A DNA stretch of 64,000 nt from Giardia muris (taxonomy: Eukaryota > Fornicata > Diplomonadida > Hexamitidae): contig CM016927.1 in NCBI GenBank assembly GCA_006247105.1, positions 744,001-808,000 of the forward strand, in the 5' to 3' direction. A program made the position numbers and the translations under genes. Under the pieces are notes generated by a model. The model was not told the DNA's origin. It made no database searches and saw only the letters and a list, made by a program, of their open reading frames with translations. Below, one piece after another: positions 55,101-63,930 of this stretch (positions are counted from its first letter, which is position 1; every line of letters starts with the position of its first letter).

Positions 55101-56819
55101 CTGGCGTAGGGCCTCGAGCTCTCCTTGGATGGTGGAAATAGCCTCCAAGGTTTCCGTGGGGTTCTCGACGGCGCGAGCAAAGTCCTGGACTTGCCTCTGG
55201 AGACGGAGCTTATGGCTCTGAATGCTCTCCACCTCCGGGTGGCGCTCCCGCATGAGGGCATACTCCTGCTGGAGCGCGAGCACCTCAGCGTTGCAGGCCG
55301 TTGCATCCAGCGATGTCGCCCTGAACTCCGCGAGGTCATCGGCTAAACGCTGCTTGCGGAGGAGGAGAGTGTAGGTTCCAGCATCACTGGCCCGTAGGTC
55401 GTCAAGGTCGTGCTGAAGGCGTGTAACTTCCGCCTCCAGTGCCACTGGATCTTCTAGGGAGGCACGAGTCTGCGCTAGCTTGGTTTGAAGCTCTTCGATC
55501 ATGCTCAAGGCTGGAGTGGTGGAAACCAGGAACGAAAGCTCCGTCCGCAGGTCAGCCACCGTCTTCGTCAGAAGCTCATGATCTGCAGCCAGGCGTGTCA
55601 TCTCTGCAAGGCGTTGCCGAAGTGCGTCGGCCTCTGCCAGAAGTTGTCCACTGCCTTGCGCTGCCCTGTGCTGCAATTCATACTCCTGCCGCAAGGCCTC
55701 GATCTCCTGGAGCGTCGAATCGGGGTTGCTGGCGGCAGCACGGAATCGCTCAATGTCCTGTCGTAGTTGTTCCCCTTCAAGCAGAAGCTCGGTCATCCGA
55801 GGCTGTACCTCCCGAAGAGTCTGTAGCTCCGCACGGAGCCCTTCGAGATCCGTCAAAAGCGCAGTATCGATGCCTTGTTTGTGTAGTAACGCGACCTCTT
55901 CTCGTACCCGAGAGAGCTCCTTCAGCAGCTCCGCGACGTCCGGGCGTTGCAGCTCTAGGACCTCGAGCTCACGCCGTTTCGTCGCAATCTCCTCGCGGAG
56001 CCGTCCGAGACTCGTGTCTAAATACATTTGGCGAGTATCCTCGAGCTCGTCGAGGGTGGTGGCAAGAATGGCGATGTGCGGGAATTCCGTCTGAAGAGCC
56101 GCAATCTCCGTGCGTAGTGTCGCACACTGATGCTCCAGCTGTGCTTGAGAGTGGGCTCCAGTCTTGAGAACATCATGCTCCTTTTGCAAGCGCACCAACT
56201 CAGATGCCTGGCGAAAGGCCTGTGGGTGTTGGTCGCGCTGTGTTGCGAGAGTCTGCTTCAGCTCACGGATCTCACCGTCCAGTGTTGTGGCATCTGTAAC
56301 GGCTTGCTGAACGGCTCGGAGTTCTACCTCGAGCCGGCTCTTCTCTGCGGCTAATTCTGCGAGGGCGTTTTTGGTGGCGTCGGGATGGCGATTCAAGACG
56401 TCTGAAAGCTGACTCTCCAGACTCCGGATCTCCGTCCCAAGAGCCTCAGCGGTCTCGAGTTCCTGCCGCAACTCGGCAGCTCGGGCCATAAGGTGGGCAG
56501 TGGGCCCATGAATCTCTTCTACCTGGGCGAGTTTTGACTGCAGATCTGCTACTTGTCGGTTCTCCACGGCAGCCTCGGCCCACGCCAGAGCTCCCGTCCG
56601 AAGCCGTCCCAGCTCGCCCTCCAGTCGCTCCTGAAAGAGGCGACTCACCTCAGCGGCCTGTTCTGTTAGTCCGACCCGAGCATCGCGCGCGGTCGCCGCG
56701 TCGAGCGCCCCCGTCTGCTCCACAGCCCCCAGCGCATAGAGGGCGAGGACTCGTAGGCTGTCGGCCACGCCCGCGCCGACCCGCTGCGAAAACTGCTCGA
56801 AAATCTCCTCGGTCGACAT
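52194..56819 (-). CDS. Long coiled-coil protein built of a degenerate ~48-residue repeat (1,541 residues)
   Basis: The start is ATG 56819 (MSTEEIF); an in-frame TTG five codons upstream is rejected. The first ~95 residues are helical and unique. From about residue 105 to 1400 the chain repeats a pattern with a period near 48 residues: a Pro after an acidic/polar pair, then V or I, then Leu and Glu at helical spacing, a break about 25 residues later (often N/D-P), and a second helix with Leu heptads. Examples of the repeat head are NYPEVFRL, DFPEVAAL, ADPGVFRL, ENPDLVEK and QQPQVTRL. Spacing is exactly 48 for several neighbours and 43-47 for others. The C-terminal ~140 residues are plain coiled coil. 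The layout suggests a long filamentous or spacer protein of the cytoskeleton. No family recognised. Confidence 0.88.
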   Translation of the reverse strand: MSTEEIFEQFSQRVGAGVADSLRVLALYALGAVEQTGALDAATARDARVGLTEQAAEVSRLFQERLEGELGRLRTGALAWAEAAVENRQVADLQSKLAQVEEIHGPTAHLMARAAELRQELETAEALGTEIRSLESQLSDVLNRHPDATKNALAELAAEKSRLEVELRAVQQAVTDATTLDGEIRELKQTLATQRDQHPQAFRQASELVRLQKEHDVLKTGAHSQAQLEHQCATLRTEIAALQTEFPHIAILATTLDELEDTRQMYLDTSLGRLREEIATKRRELEVLELQRPDVAELLKELSRVREEVALLHKQGIDTALLTDLEGLRAELQTLREVQPRMTELLLEGEQLRQDIERFRAAASNPDSTLQEIEALRQEYELQHRAAQGSGQLLAEADALRQRLAEMTRLAADHELLTKTVADLRTELSFLVSTTPALSMIEELQTKLAQTRASLEDPVALEAEVTRLQHDLDDLRASDAGTYTLLLRKQRLADDLAEFRATSLDATACNAEVLALQQEYALMRERHPEVESIQSHKLRLQRQVQDFARAVENPTETLEAISTIQGELEALRQKNSSVIEMSNVVEELRAERERLTDMANSKEELVAEQKRLQEELRDLKANYPEVFRLMDANSALHTQLQDIKNGDIDAEALREDVEKLRTHLLCAKDDFPEVAALIAEKVRLIGELDDFFSCKENVPRLEQSCGLLREKLEEVYAADPGVFRLQMQEKRLKDELADLEANGLTAECISARRASLEREIDALKQVTPEAAIVLDLAEQLQTLLLCVTDPAYLQTEESRLRAEIATVSADNQMAVERIRTVEQLRRDRADLTEVTDHGPSVAEVEAMQNELVTLREQANATIALTTKRDTLASELESLNDTVGRKKALQDEVAALQQELASKRRQSEDVLQLQADILGLRQAIADATTSTVDELEAEKTALETKLLALRKDRGIATLGADIDHLRNAIASFKACQRNPAFYEQQREQLEEELNILRRANPTLAKQLELLEGLERQNDNLRGMIANPAAVSARYTSATEELAAITRDHGDVLSTYNQIVALEETLRGVHTGSLTVDRLAEKRESLRAAIDALLAPSGLLRTLYEDCCTLEQQLEHLSDPTAGGIYLEKRKALLATELETRLARSPELLLLQQRVTELEKEVQQCTPGVLEARIAELQQRLVGLKEANPNISRLLTEAEDLQELYYDCTKALGNPSLLQARVLHLHTIIDALRHQDSDVDRSVGQILEARGRLNELQRYLGDRALLDEELTMLTVQLDACQAENPDLVEKIMTRLLLAERLKDCQQYSEDPDLLERQVASLHEAVAKAEQQQPQVTRLIEERQALEVALRGLQQNLARGEGLKIEVEELRARLEQLKRENRPLTNLIEEREAMQVLIAEIQNAALHPEEAEQAHSRIYEKFYDLITSTKEFGLLHSENEGLRRDVAALNRQLSAMDELMGENLHLERELQKAREQLRDQSRQLTLSSLEASRGLDRTAGERRQLEAEAEWRRGAMDRLINVDLPRVAVPLIRGVSPYTPRDGH

Positions 56820-56847
56820 TTGCTTCCCGGCCAAAAAAATAGGTCAT

Positions 56848-59800
56848 TTAGTATAGGGGGGCGTCGACGACGGGTCCCGAGGCCGCGCGCTGGGTCAGGA
56901 TGATGGAGGACCGGGGGGCCGCAATGGCCGGGAGCTGCCTTGGAACGCTGCGAGGCACACCTCGGAGGGGAGAAGCATAGGTGCTTGCAGTCCGCGAAAT
57001 CGGAGGCCAATCTGCGAGTCGATACTTTGCGGGCCGGATATCGGTCCGTCCTCTGCGGAGCTCGTCCAAGAGCTGGCTGACCGGCCCCGACGGCGCGGCG
57101 CAGCTCCCACTTCGCCGCGAGAGTGGTGAGTTCTGGCCATGCACGGCAAGACTGATCTCGGACAGCTCTACTCCTTGGCTCTTCGGAGGGGGAGGTGTTG
57201 GAGGCTCGCTGGCTTCCTCGACGCTGCCATCGAATAGGAGGCGAAGGCGCTGCCGTATGTTTTCCTCGGCCGCATGGTAGTCAGATCGAATGATATCGTC
57301 TGCAAACGCCGTATCGCAACGCGGGTCGCTCGGTGGGGGAAGGTCATCGACCCCATCGAGTTCCTCGACGAGCGAGATCGGAGTGGGCTCCGCACTAGGA
57401 GGACGTATCGCGCAGCGGAGACTAAAGGTCTCACGGACGGCACCAAGACTAGATAGCCATTCTATTTGCTTGAGAGCCACGTGCTCCGTCAAGCGTCGAG
57501 GCTTCGGTGCTTGCACTTGTGATTGAAGTTCCCGTTCGGAAGGACTTGGGAGTAGAGCATCAGGAAGCTCGAGCGTTGATTGCCCGTCCCGGGCCAGCAC
57601 TGGGATGGAGGTATCAGAAAGTGCATCGACAAGCCGTGTCGCTCGGTCGTCTCCAAGGACCTGGGCGATCATGGGCTCGAGGATGACGTACATTCCGTTC
57701 GAACGGAGCTGTAGCTCGGCCATCACAAGCCCATGCAAGGCTGCGAGGAATTTCACCATGCGGCGGGACACCATCTCGGCATAAGTGCGATATGAGGTAC
57801 ACGAGGGTATGCGGAACAAGTGCACGTAGAGGTGGGCGCAGGAGGACAGTTGGCGCAGAGAGACGGAGCCAGTAAAGAAGAGATGGAGTAGCTGTACCTG
57901 TAGGCGTGAACGAAGTCGGAATCTCGCTATCCGCTCGATCTTCAGCTCGGCACATTCCTCCAGTAGGCGGATCTGGAACAGATGTGATAGAGAGACAACC
58001 TCAAGTCTGATGTCGGAGAAGTATCGGAACCGCCCCGAACCCTCCTTCAAACGTTCCTTCTCTTCGGCGTCCCGGAGCGCCCAATACACCCCGTAGCTGT
58101 GCACACGCGCGTTGCTGGCAAAGCATGCGCGTGCGTACTCGCTGAGAATACGGGCGAGATGAGATTCCGGAAGCTCTCCCTCATCGGTGTCCATGCGAAT
58201 AACGATCAGTTGTCTGGCATTGAAATATCGCAAACCATATAGTATCTCTTCTCCGGGACGGATAAGCCTTGGAATGAGCCCGCCCTCCCCGTATTGAGAG
58301 CTGAAGTACGCAAGAGATGGATGGTGGCCCGACCTCGCGGTGCTTGCAACGTACTCTGCCATACTCCGCTCGTACCGCTCTGAGAACCGCAGCACCTTCG
58401 TGACCCCACCCGAGCTGCGATTGTAAGCCTCGAGACGGGAAAAGAGGTCGACGACGTTCCGATAAGGATCTGCATCCGACTCGCCCTTTGAGAGGTACTT
58501 CGTGACCATCCTGGTACGGAAGTCGACGTACTCCGCCAGAAGGCCCTCAAGGCCGCAGATCCGCATGTAGAAGACCACGGTCAGGATGTACTTGTTCAGA
58601 GCCGGGCTATCCGGCCGGAGCTCGTTATGCACTGAGTAATATGCGGGGGAGCAATGCTTGGCGATGGCCTCGAGCATCTTTTGCATTCCTTGGGGAGGCT
58701 CGAGTCCGCTTACCGTATATTCCGCTGCTCGGCGCGCCCTGAAATGCACCATCAGGGCGAATGCCGACTGAAACAGGAGGAGGGGCTGCAGGACTGAGTA
58801 GGGGATATGATTCAGACGCTCCTCGCGGAACGACGGAGATGCTTCCCTCGCTTGCTTAAGAATTGAAGTCTGAAGAGGGGTCAGGTATGTGTAATAGGAG
58901 GTATAGATGTGTGCGACCGCACCTGCAATAGATTGGAGGCTCAAAGAAACTTGCTGCTTGATGACGGGCGAGGGGAGTGTCAGATACGTGTTCCCATGGG
59001 TAGCGAGGTATTCCTTGATGAGGGCGTCGTATCCAGCCACGTTACCTCCTTTTGAGGAGGTATAGTTCCATAGACGGATGGGCCCATCCGGCTCCTTCGC
59101 CAGGTCTTGAGAGCGTAAGTACTCCCTGAGAGGGATTGGAGGAGGTGGTGAAGGTGCCACTCCGTTCTTATAGGTTACCGTGAAGGCGACCTCGGTCGTT
59201 GAGCGAAAGAATGCTGGCTCGAGGATTGTACAGAAGCGTTCCGTATCGACGAACTTCTCATGGCGAGTAAGGAACTTCTGTGGGAGGTACAGCCCTATCT
59301 CAATGTCTATGGAGCCGTTTGAGGCTGGTATACGAATTGGCTTCATTGGGGCGAGTTCTGTCACGGTAAAAGACATCGCATCCCAATAGGGTAAGGAGTC
59401 AACCATGAGTGAGCTTGGTGGGGGTGGGGGGACCCGGGTGGAATCATGGGGCATCGCGCTATGATGTGAGCTCGCACTTGCCGCCTGTATCAACGCGTGT
59501 CGTCCCACTCGAGGGTATTCCACCCCACCCAATCCTGCGCTCTCGTTATCTCCTGCCGTGAAGTTTTGCAGCTGGGCGCTCGTGATCGTTTCTCTGGCTC
59601 GTGGGTTGAGCAGCATGGGGAAGGAAACCTCCTCCTCTGCGATTTCCTTGATAATACGCTTGACCGGGCTAGGTAGGTCCTCACATGCCATGTTTTCACT
59701 GGTTGGGTATAGGGGATCGAGAGACATCCCAACCAACTGGTTATCATAACACGTGTCGTCCTTTAGAACGTTATGTCGGTAGAGCCGCGCCCATTCCTCA

Positions 59801-62800
59801 TAGCGATCGACGCTGAAAAGGGAACGGAATGACACGAGGTCATCGGGAACAGAATCGGTGGGTACAGACATGGCAGTACAGATCTCTGTAGCCTCCTCGT
59901 TTGAATGGTTGTTCCTCCCAGAGATGCAAATCGTCGTCATGGCCACATCGAGTGAGCTAGATCTTCTATGCCTTAGAGGGGCTCTTGTAGGATCTACTTC
60001 GTCATTACAGTGGTCAATAATCGAGCGACCATGATACTGAGTCGGGAGGAAACAGGACAGATCTCGCAAGTAGCTTCCGAGGGCAGCGAAGCGAGAGGTC
60101 CCACCTTGTCGGTCCTTTCGTCGAAGCCCTCGCTTTCGGAGTAAGGGTGCGCAGTCATCGATAGGTTGCATCGTCTTTGGAACCAGTGGCAAACCCGTTG
60201 TCAACGGGTCGCGAGGTGTAAGTGGGATGGGTTCTGGAGTGTCGAGTCGTTCCTCCACAGAAGCGTCAGGGAGGGGATGACTCCCTGCATCTACATCTGT
60301 ATCTGGTTCCATCGGGTCAGCCAAGGGTGCTTCCGATGGAATGGAATCGACGTCTTCTACATCCTTCTTCCCGTCTACATCGACGGGAGTAACAATAGGC
60401 TCCGGTACCATGTCCACAACGGGTAATGGGACATTTAGGTCATCCTCTGGAACGTAATTCGACGTGCCAAAGGTTGTGTCGTACTGGATCAAGATCGTGT
60501 CGGAGGATGTTTCGTGTGCTGATTCGAGGATGGAGATGGAGGTATCATCGAAGTGTGGGGCATCAGGAGTCGACTGGGCAAACTGAGACTGTTCAGGACT
60601 AACATTGAAGTCTTGTGGATCTTCGATCTTTTCATTTTCCATACAGTCCTCCACTTCTGGCGTGTCTGGGAGCAAATCATTAAGAGATAGGCGAGAGTTT
60701 GATGGATCGGAGATCGATCGTCGTGAGACTATGAGCTCCTCCTCAACCGACTCGTTATCGACGCCTGAGAGAGCATAGACCAGGTCTCCAGAGCTGCTCG
60801 AAGTCGGGTGTTGCGCAGATGCAAGTATTTCATCAATTGCCTCGAAAACGCGCTCCCCCTCCTCAGTGGTCTCCAAGGATACAAACGTCTCAGGAGGTGG
60901 CTGAAGCTGTTCGTCATCATCGCGCTTATCAGAGTCAGTATCGAACTCCGGGCCAAGTAAGGGTGTCTTGACCTCAAACGTCTCATCCTTCTGAACTTGC
61001 GTCCAAGGGATATCTCCAATAACCATAAACTCTGACGATGATGTGGATGGAGAGGGTGATACTTCTTGGCCCACCGTCTTCCTCGTCGTCGATGGACGTT
61101 GAAGCCCGGACATCTCTTCGACTGCATGACATGCAAGTGTGATGGCGAGCTCCGGATCGACTGTGGGATTATCTACGATCTGGAGGAGCTTGGGGACGAT
61201 TTTCGCCGGAGGGAGCTTCTGTACGGCCGTTTCCATGAGGTCCATCAGCTCCTCTGCCGTTGCCCCGAACATTCGACTCATGTTGATCTTCGTGAACGTA
61301 CGCAGATCGTTCAGGATCCCCTGGTCGAGGTGAACGGATGCTTGTGACCCTCTCTTGACATAACTTCGCCGTTCATACTTCGAGCTTCGGATCTGTGCTG
61401 GAGAAATCGATTGGGTGGTCAGTCCAGGGAAGAGGGTGTCCTCGGACTTTGTTAGGAAGCCCACCAGCGTCGTTCCATCGGTCTGACGGCGGATTGGATC
61501 GATCCCAAACGGTGACTTTGAACGACTGCGACGAGGTCCTGTATTCAGGATGCTAGGACCAGAACTTCGCCGGCTTTGATCCCCCTTTTGGAGTAACGCC
61601 TGCGTATACTTCGTCCGAATAGCCCTCCAGGCTGGTGCACGGTGGACGACGGTGCTACCGACAGATGGGAGGGTCAGTTTCTGTGCCGCCGTCTTCGAAA
61701 GGAGCAGATCACGATTAGGGGTCTGACGCGTTTTGCGATATATGCGATCCACGTCCTTGTGGGCATTGAGCAGTCTCCGGACGGTGGTTCGGCTGACCGG
61801 GGAATTCTCTGGCCCAGGTGGGCCACCATCGGCAGGGGCACGTAGGCTCTCCTTGAAAATGTCGTTACTATATATCGTCTGAAGTGTTCGGTGCTTGTTC
61901 CGCGCCGTCTTGAGGAAGCGGCCGAAGCTCTGACTAGAAAGCGAATCGGCAAGCTCCTCTGGTAAGATCCAGCCGTTATGCTTAGCGATATCTAGCAGTG
62001 TGTAGCGCGCGTACTGTCTTACCTGGACATTCGCCATGCACGTGTCGTCGTAAGAGATCCTCTCGCCCTTCGTGATCTGCCGTCTCCGAGCCCTCCTAGC
62101 AATGGCCATCATCCGGCAAAGACGTGGCTCAACAAAGTCGTCCTTCAAATTGACGGGGATTGCATACTGAAAGGGGGAGGAGCGCGCGTCCTCTGACCGG
62201 CAAGGAACAGAGTCTGCGCTGATCACCAAATCATCCGGCTCGCGGACTGGGACCGATATTTCTGACGAGGGAACGGGTAGAGTCGAAATGGATGCGGACA
62301 TGGACACAGACCCCTCGTCTCCAAAGTCCACCATCGCGAGAGGGGAGGGAGTGATATAACGAGTCTGCCCATTCGTTTCGAGTTTCGTCGAGTTGGTCTT
62401 GATCCCAGAACTGGAGCTGGAGCTAGGGTTCTCGTTCCCTTCTCCACCTCCCACACGTAGGTCATCGAGGGAGAGGTGACTACGATTCAGGGTGGATAGA
62501 AGGAAGCTGCGCTGCATCACGAGGCTCTGAGACGCCTGGATGCTATCGCGAAGCTGCAGGTATGAAATGGGTGGAGTGAAATTGTATTGGACGAAAGTTG
62601 AGACTATCTCGTCGTCGTCCGGAAGGTTAGAGAAGCGAATGGCATGCGGAAGAAGGGCGTTCAGGAGGGTCCCATGCCTATCGGTATAGACGACGTTCGA
62701 CGAGGTCTCGCTATTAGACATCCCGAAGGCAAAGCCCTGGCTAATGAAGCGTTGGGGTGTACTGACCTCACAAAGAATGACCATGCGTGGACTCAGTTGG

Positions 62801-63924
62801 ATCAGTTCGAGAACAGAGGCTCCAATAGTCCCGACGAGGGCACCTAGGAAACGATGGTATCCTCCACGACTCGGAGAAGAAGTAGAAGTTACGGCCGTAT
62901 CGACGGAGGCTCCAAGTTTCTTCGCAGCCTGTGAGGTAAGTTCGACGATACCTGGATGAATCAAAACGACTCTACCAGCGGACATGGAGATCCCATCGAC
63001 TGGACTCATTGAACCGTCTTGGTTCCAGATGAAGGATTGGACGACGGAGTTATCGTAACCGACGATGAGGCTATGACGCGTCACCTTCGTCACACAAGAG
63101 ATCCGGGACGTGGCAAGGTACTTCACCCTACAAGAATCGGCTGGTCCAGGTTTTCTGACGAAGGGAAGGGCTATGGTGTAAGAAACCAGGTCAATAGCGG
63201 TCTCCTCCTGAGGCCGAAGAGAGAGGATTAGAAGAGCACCATTGGGCATGATCAGGGCGATATGCACGCCCCGTTGAAGGAAGTATGGCGTATCATGCCG
63301 TGCACTGACCGAGAGGAGTCGTACAGTCTCACGGAAGAGGTAGTATTGGTTATGGTCCCGTTGTTCTGCTCGAAGCCTCTTCGCTAATTGCACATATGAG
63401 ATACAGCCGAACATGACAAAGTCCCGCCGTGTCAGGGAGGTGCTCGGCTTCTGGATACTACGCTGATCGACCACACCCAAGTATCCCCCCGCAAAGCTGA
63501 GGAGAACATATTCCGAGGTGCAGACGCAGTTTTGTATCGCCATTCTGCCCTCGAGCTGGAAGCTCCGAAACGGCTCGTACCGCTCCGTCAGTAGAAGCAT
63601 CTTATTGGAACGTGTGAGAACGAAGTTTGTTGCTTGCTTTCCGAAACTTACTGCTTGAAAGACTCTAAGGGGTGAGTCTTCAATTGCATGCACCGGCCGG
63701 GCCAGGTAACCGCTCCCCAGCCCCGCCAACTCATACACATTTGAACACGATGTCAGGATTGACACCGCATCTCCATAGAAGGAAACGCCTGTGACCTCCT
63801 CCCGGGTATCCCAGCCGTTCAGCCGCTGGGCATCCTCCGAGTCGTGCGTGCTGATGCTCGAGAGGTGGAGCAGGCTGTGATCAGTATTGATGTAGGAGCG
63901 CTGGCTCCGAATGAGCCCATTCAT
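56848..63924 (-). CDS. Very large protein, possible Nup155/Nup170-like scaffold nucleoporin (2,358 residues)
   Basis: The start is ATG 63924, preceded by ATTTTTTA; a longer frame to the window edge uses TTG and overlaps the divergent gene. Residues 1 to about 520 are beta-rich with propeller-like blades (e.g. VHIALIMPNGALLILSL). About 520-1400 is largely low-complexity, Ser/Thr/Asp-rich and probably disordered. About 1450-2180 is an alpha-helical solenoid. The order propeller then solenoid, and a segment with IERIARFRLRSRLQVQLLHL near residue 2060 followed by LRQLSSCAHLYVHLF, recalls Nup155-type nucleoporins, although those are about 1,400 residues. The last 150 residues are low-complexity. 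The neighbour six bases away seems to be an FG nucleoporin, which supports a pore-related role only weakly. Confidence 0.8.
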   Translation of the reverse strand: MNGLIRSQRSYINTDHSLLHLSSISTHDSEDAQRLNGWDTREEVTGVSFYGDAVSILTSCSNVYELAGLGSGYLARPVHAIEDSPLRVFQAVSFGKQATNFVLTRSNKMLLLTERYEPFRSFQLEGRMAIQNCVCTSEYVLLSFAGGYLGVVDQRSIQKPSTSLTRRDFVMFGCISYVQLAKRLRAEQRDHNQYYLFRETVRLLSVSARHDTPYFLQRGVHIALIMPNGALLILSLRPQEETAIDLVSYTIALPFVRKPGPADSCRVKYLATSRISCVTKVTRHSLIVGYDNSVVQSFIWNQDGSMSPVDGISMSAGRVVLIHPGIVELTSQAAKKLGASVDTAVTSTSSPSRGGYHRFLGALVGTIGASVLELIQLSPRMVILCEVSTPQRFISQGFAFGMSNSETSSNVVYTDRHGTLLNALLPHAIRFSNLPDDDEIVSTFVQYNFTPPISYLQLRDSIQASQSLVMQRSFLLSTLNRSHLSLDDLRVGGGEGNENPSSSSSSGIKTNSTKLETNGQTRYITPSPLAMVDFGDEGSVSMSASISTLPVPSSEISVPVREPDDLVISADSVPCRSEDARSSPFQYAIPVNLKDDFVEPRLCRMMAIARRARRRQITKGERISYDDTCMANVQVRQYARYTLLDIAKHNGWILPEELADSLSSQSFGRFLKTARNKHRTLQTIYSNDIFKESLRAPADGGPPGPENSPVSRTTVRRLLNAHKDVDRIYRKTRQTPNRDLLLSKTAAQKLTLPSVGSTVVHRAPAWRAIRTKYTQALLQKGDQSRRSSGPSILNTGPRRSRSKSPFGIDPIRRQTDGTTLVGFLTKSEDTLFPGLTTQSISPAQIRSSKYERRSYVKRGSQASVHLDQGILNDLRTFTKINMSRMFGATAEELMDLMETAVQKLPPAKIVPKLLQIVDNPTVDPELAITLACHAVEEMSGLQRPSTTRKTVGQEVSPSPSTSSSEFMVIGDIPWTQVQKDETFEVKTPLLGPEFDTDSDKRDDDEQLQPPPETFVSLETTEEGERVFEAIDEILASAQHPTSSSSGDLVYALSGVDNESVEEELIVSRRSISDPSNSRLSLNDLLPDTPEVEDCMENEKIEDPQDFNVSPEQSQFAQSTPDAPHFDDTSISILESAHETSSDTILIQYDTTFGTSNYVPEDDLNVPLPVVDMVPEPIVTPVDVDGKKDVEDVDSIPSEAPLADPMEPDTDVDAGSHPLPDASVEERLDTPEPIPLTPRDPLTTGLPLVPKTMQPIDDCAPLLRKRGLRRKDRQGGTSRFAALGSYLRDLSCFLPTQYHGRSIIDHCNDEVDPTRAPLRHRRSSSLDVAMTTICISGRNNHSNEEATEICTAMSVPTDSVPDDLVSFRSLFSVDRYEEWARLYRHNVLKDDTCYDNQLVGMSLDPLYPTSENMACEDLPSPVKRIIKEIAEEEVSFPMLLNPRARETITSAQLQNFTAGDNESAGLGGVEYPRVGRHALIQAASASSHHSAMPHDSTRVPPPPPSSLMVDSLPYWDAMSFTVTELAPMKPIRIPASNGSIDIEIGLYLPQKFLTRHEKFVDTERFCTILEPAFFRSTTEVAFTVTYKNGVAPSPPPPIPLREYLRSQDLAKEPDGPIRLWNYTSSKGGNVAGYDALIKEYLATHGNTYLTLPSPVIKQQVSLSLQSIAGAVAHIYTSYYTYLTPLQTSILKQAREASPSFREERLNHIPYSVLQPLLLFQSAFALMVHFRARRAAEYTVSGLEPPQGMQKMLEAIAKHCSPAYYSVHNELRPDSPALNKYILTVVFYMRICGLEGLLAEYVDFRTRMVTKYLSKGESDADPYRNVVDLFSRLEAYNRSSGGVTKVLRFSERYERSMAEYVASTARSGHHPSLAYFSSQYGEGGLIPRLIRPGEEILYGLRYFNARQLIVIRMDTDEGELPESHLARILSEYARACFASNARVHSYGVYWALRDAEEKERLKEGSGRFRYFSDIRLEVVSLSHLFQIRLLEECAELKIERIARFRLRSRLQVQLLHLFFTGSVSLRQLSSCAHLYVHLFRIPSCTSYRTYAEMVSRRMVKFLAALHGLVMAELQLRSNGMYVILEPMIAQVLGDDRATRLVDALSDTSIPVLARDGQSTLELPDALLPSPSERELQSQVQAPKPRRLTEHVALKQIEWLSSLGAVRETFSLRCAIRPPSAEPTPISLVEELDGVDDLPPPSDPRCDTAFADDIIRSDYHAAEENIRQRLRLLFDGSVEEASEPPTPPPPKSQGVELSEISLAVHGQNSPLSRRSGSCAAPSGPVSQLLDELRRGRTDIRPAKYRLADWPPISRTASTYASPLRGVPRSVPRQLPAIAAPRSSIILTQRAASGPVVDAPLY

Positions 63925-63930
63925 TAAAAA
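63925..63930. promoter_or_regulatory. 6-bp divergent promoter
   Basis: Only TAAAAA lies between the minus-strand ATG (63924) and the plus-strand ATG (63931). It provides an AT-rich initiator-like tract on both strands. This is the shortest divergent spacing in the window. Confidence 0.5.
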
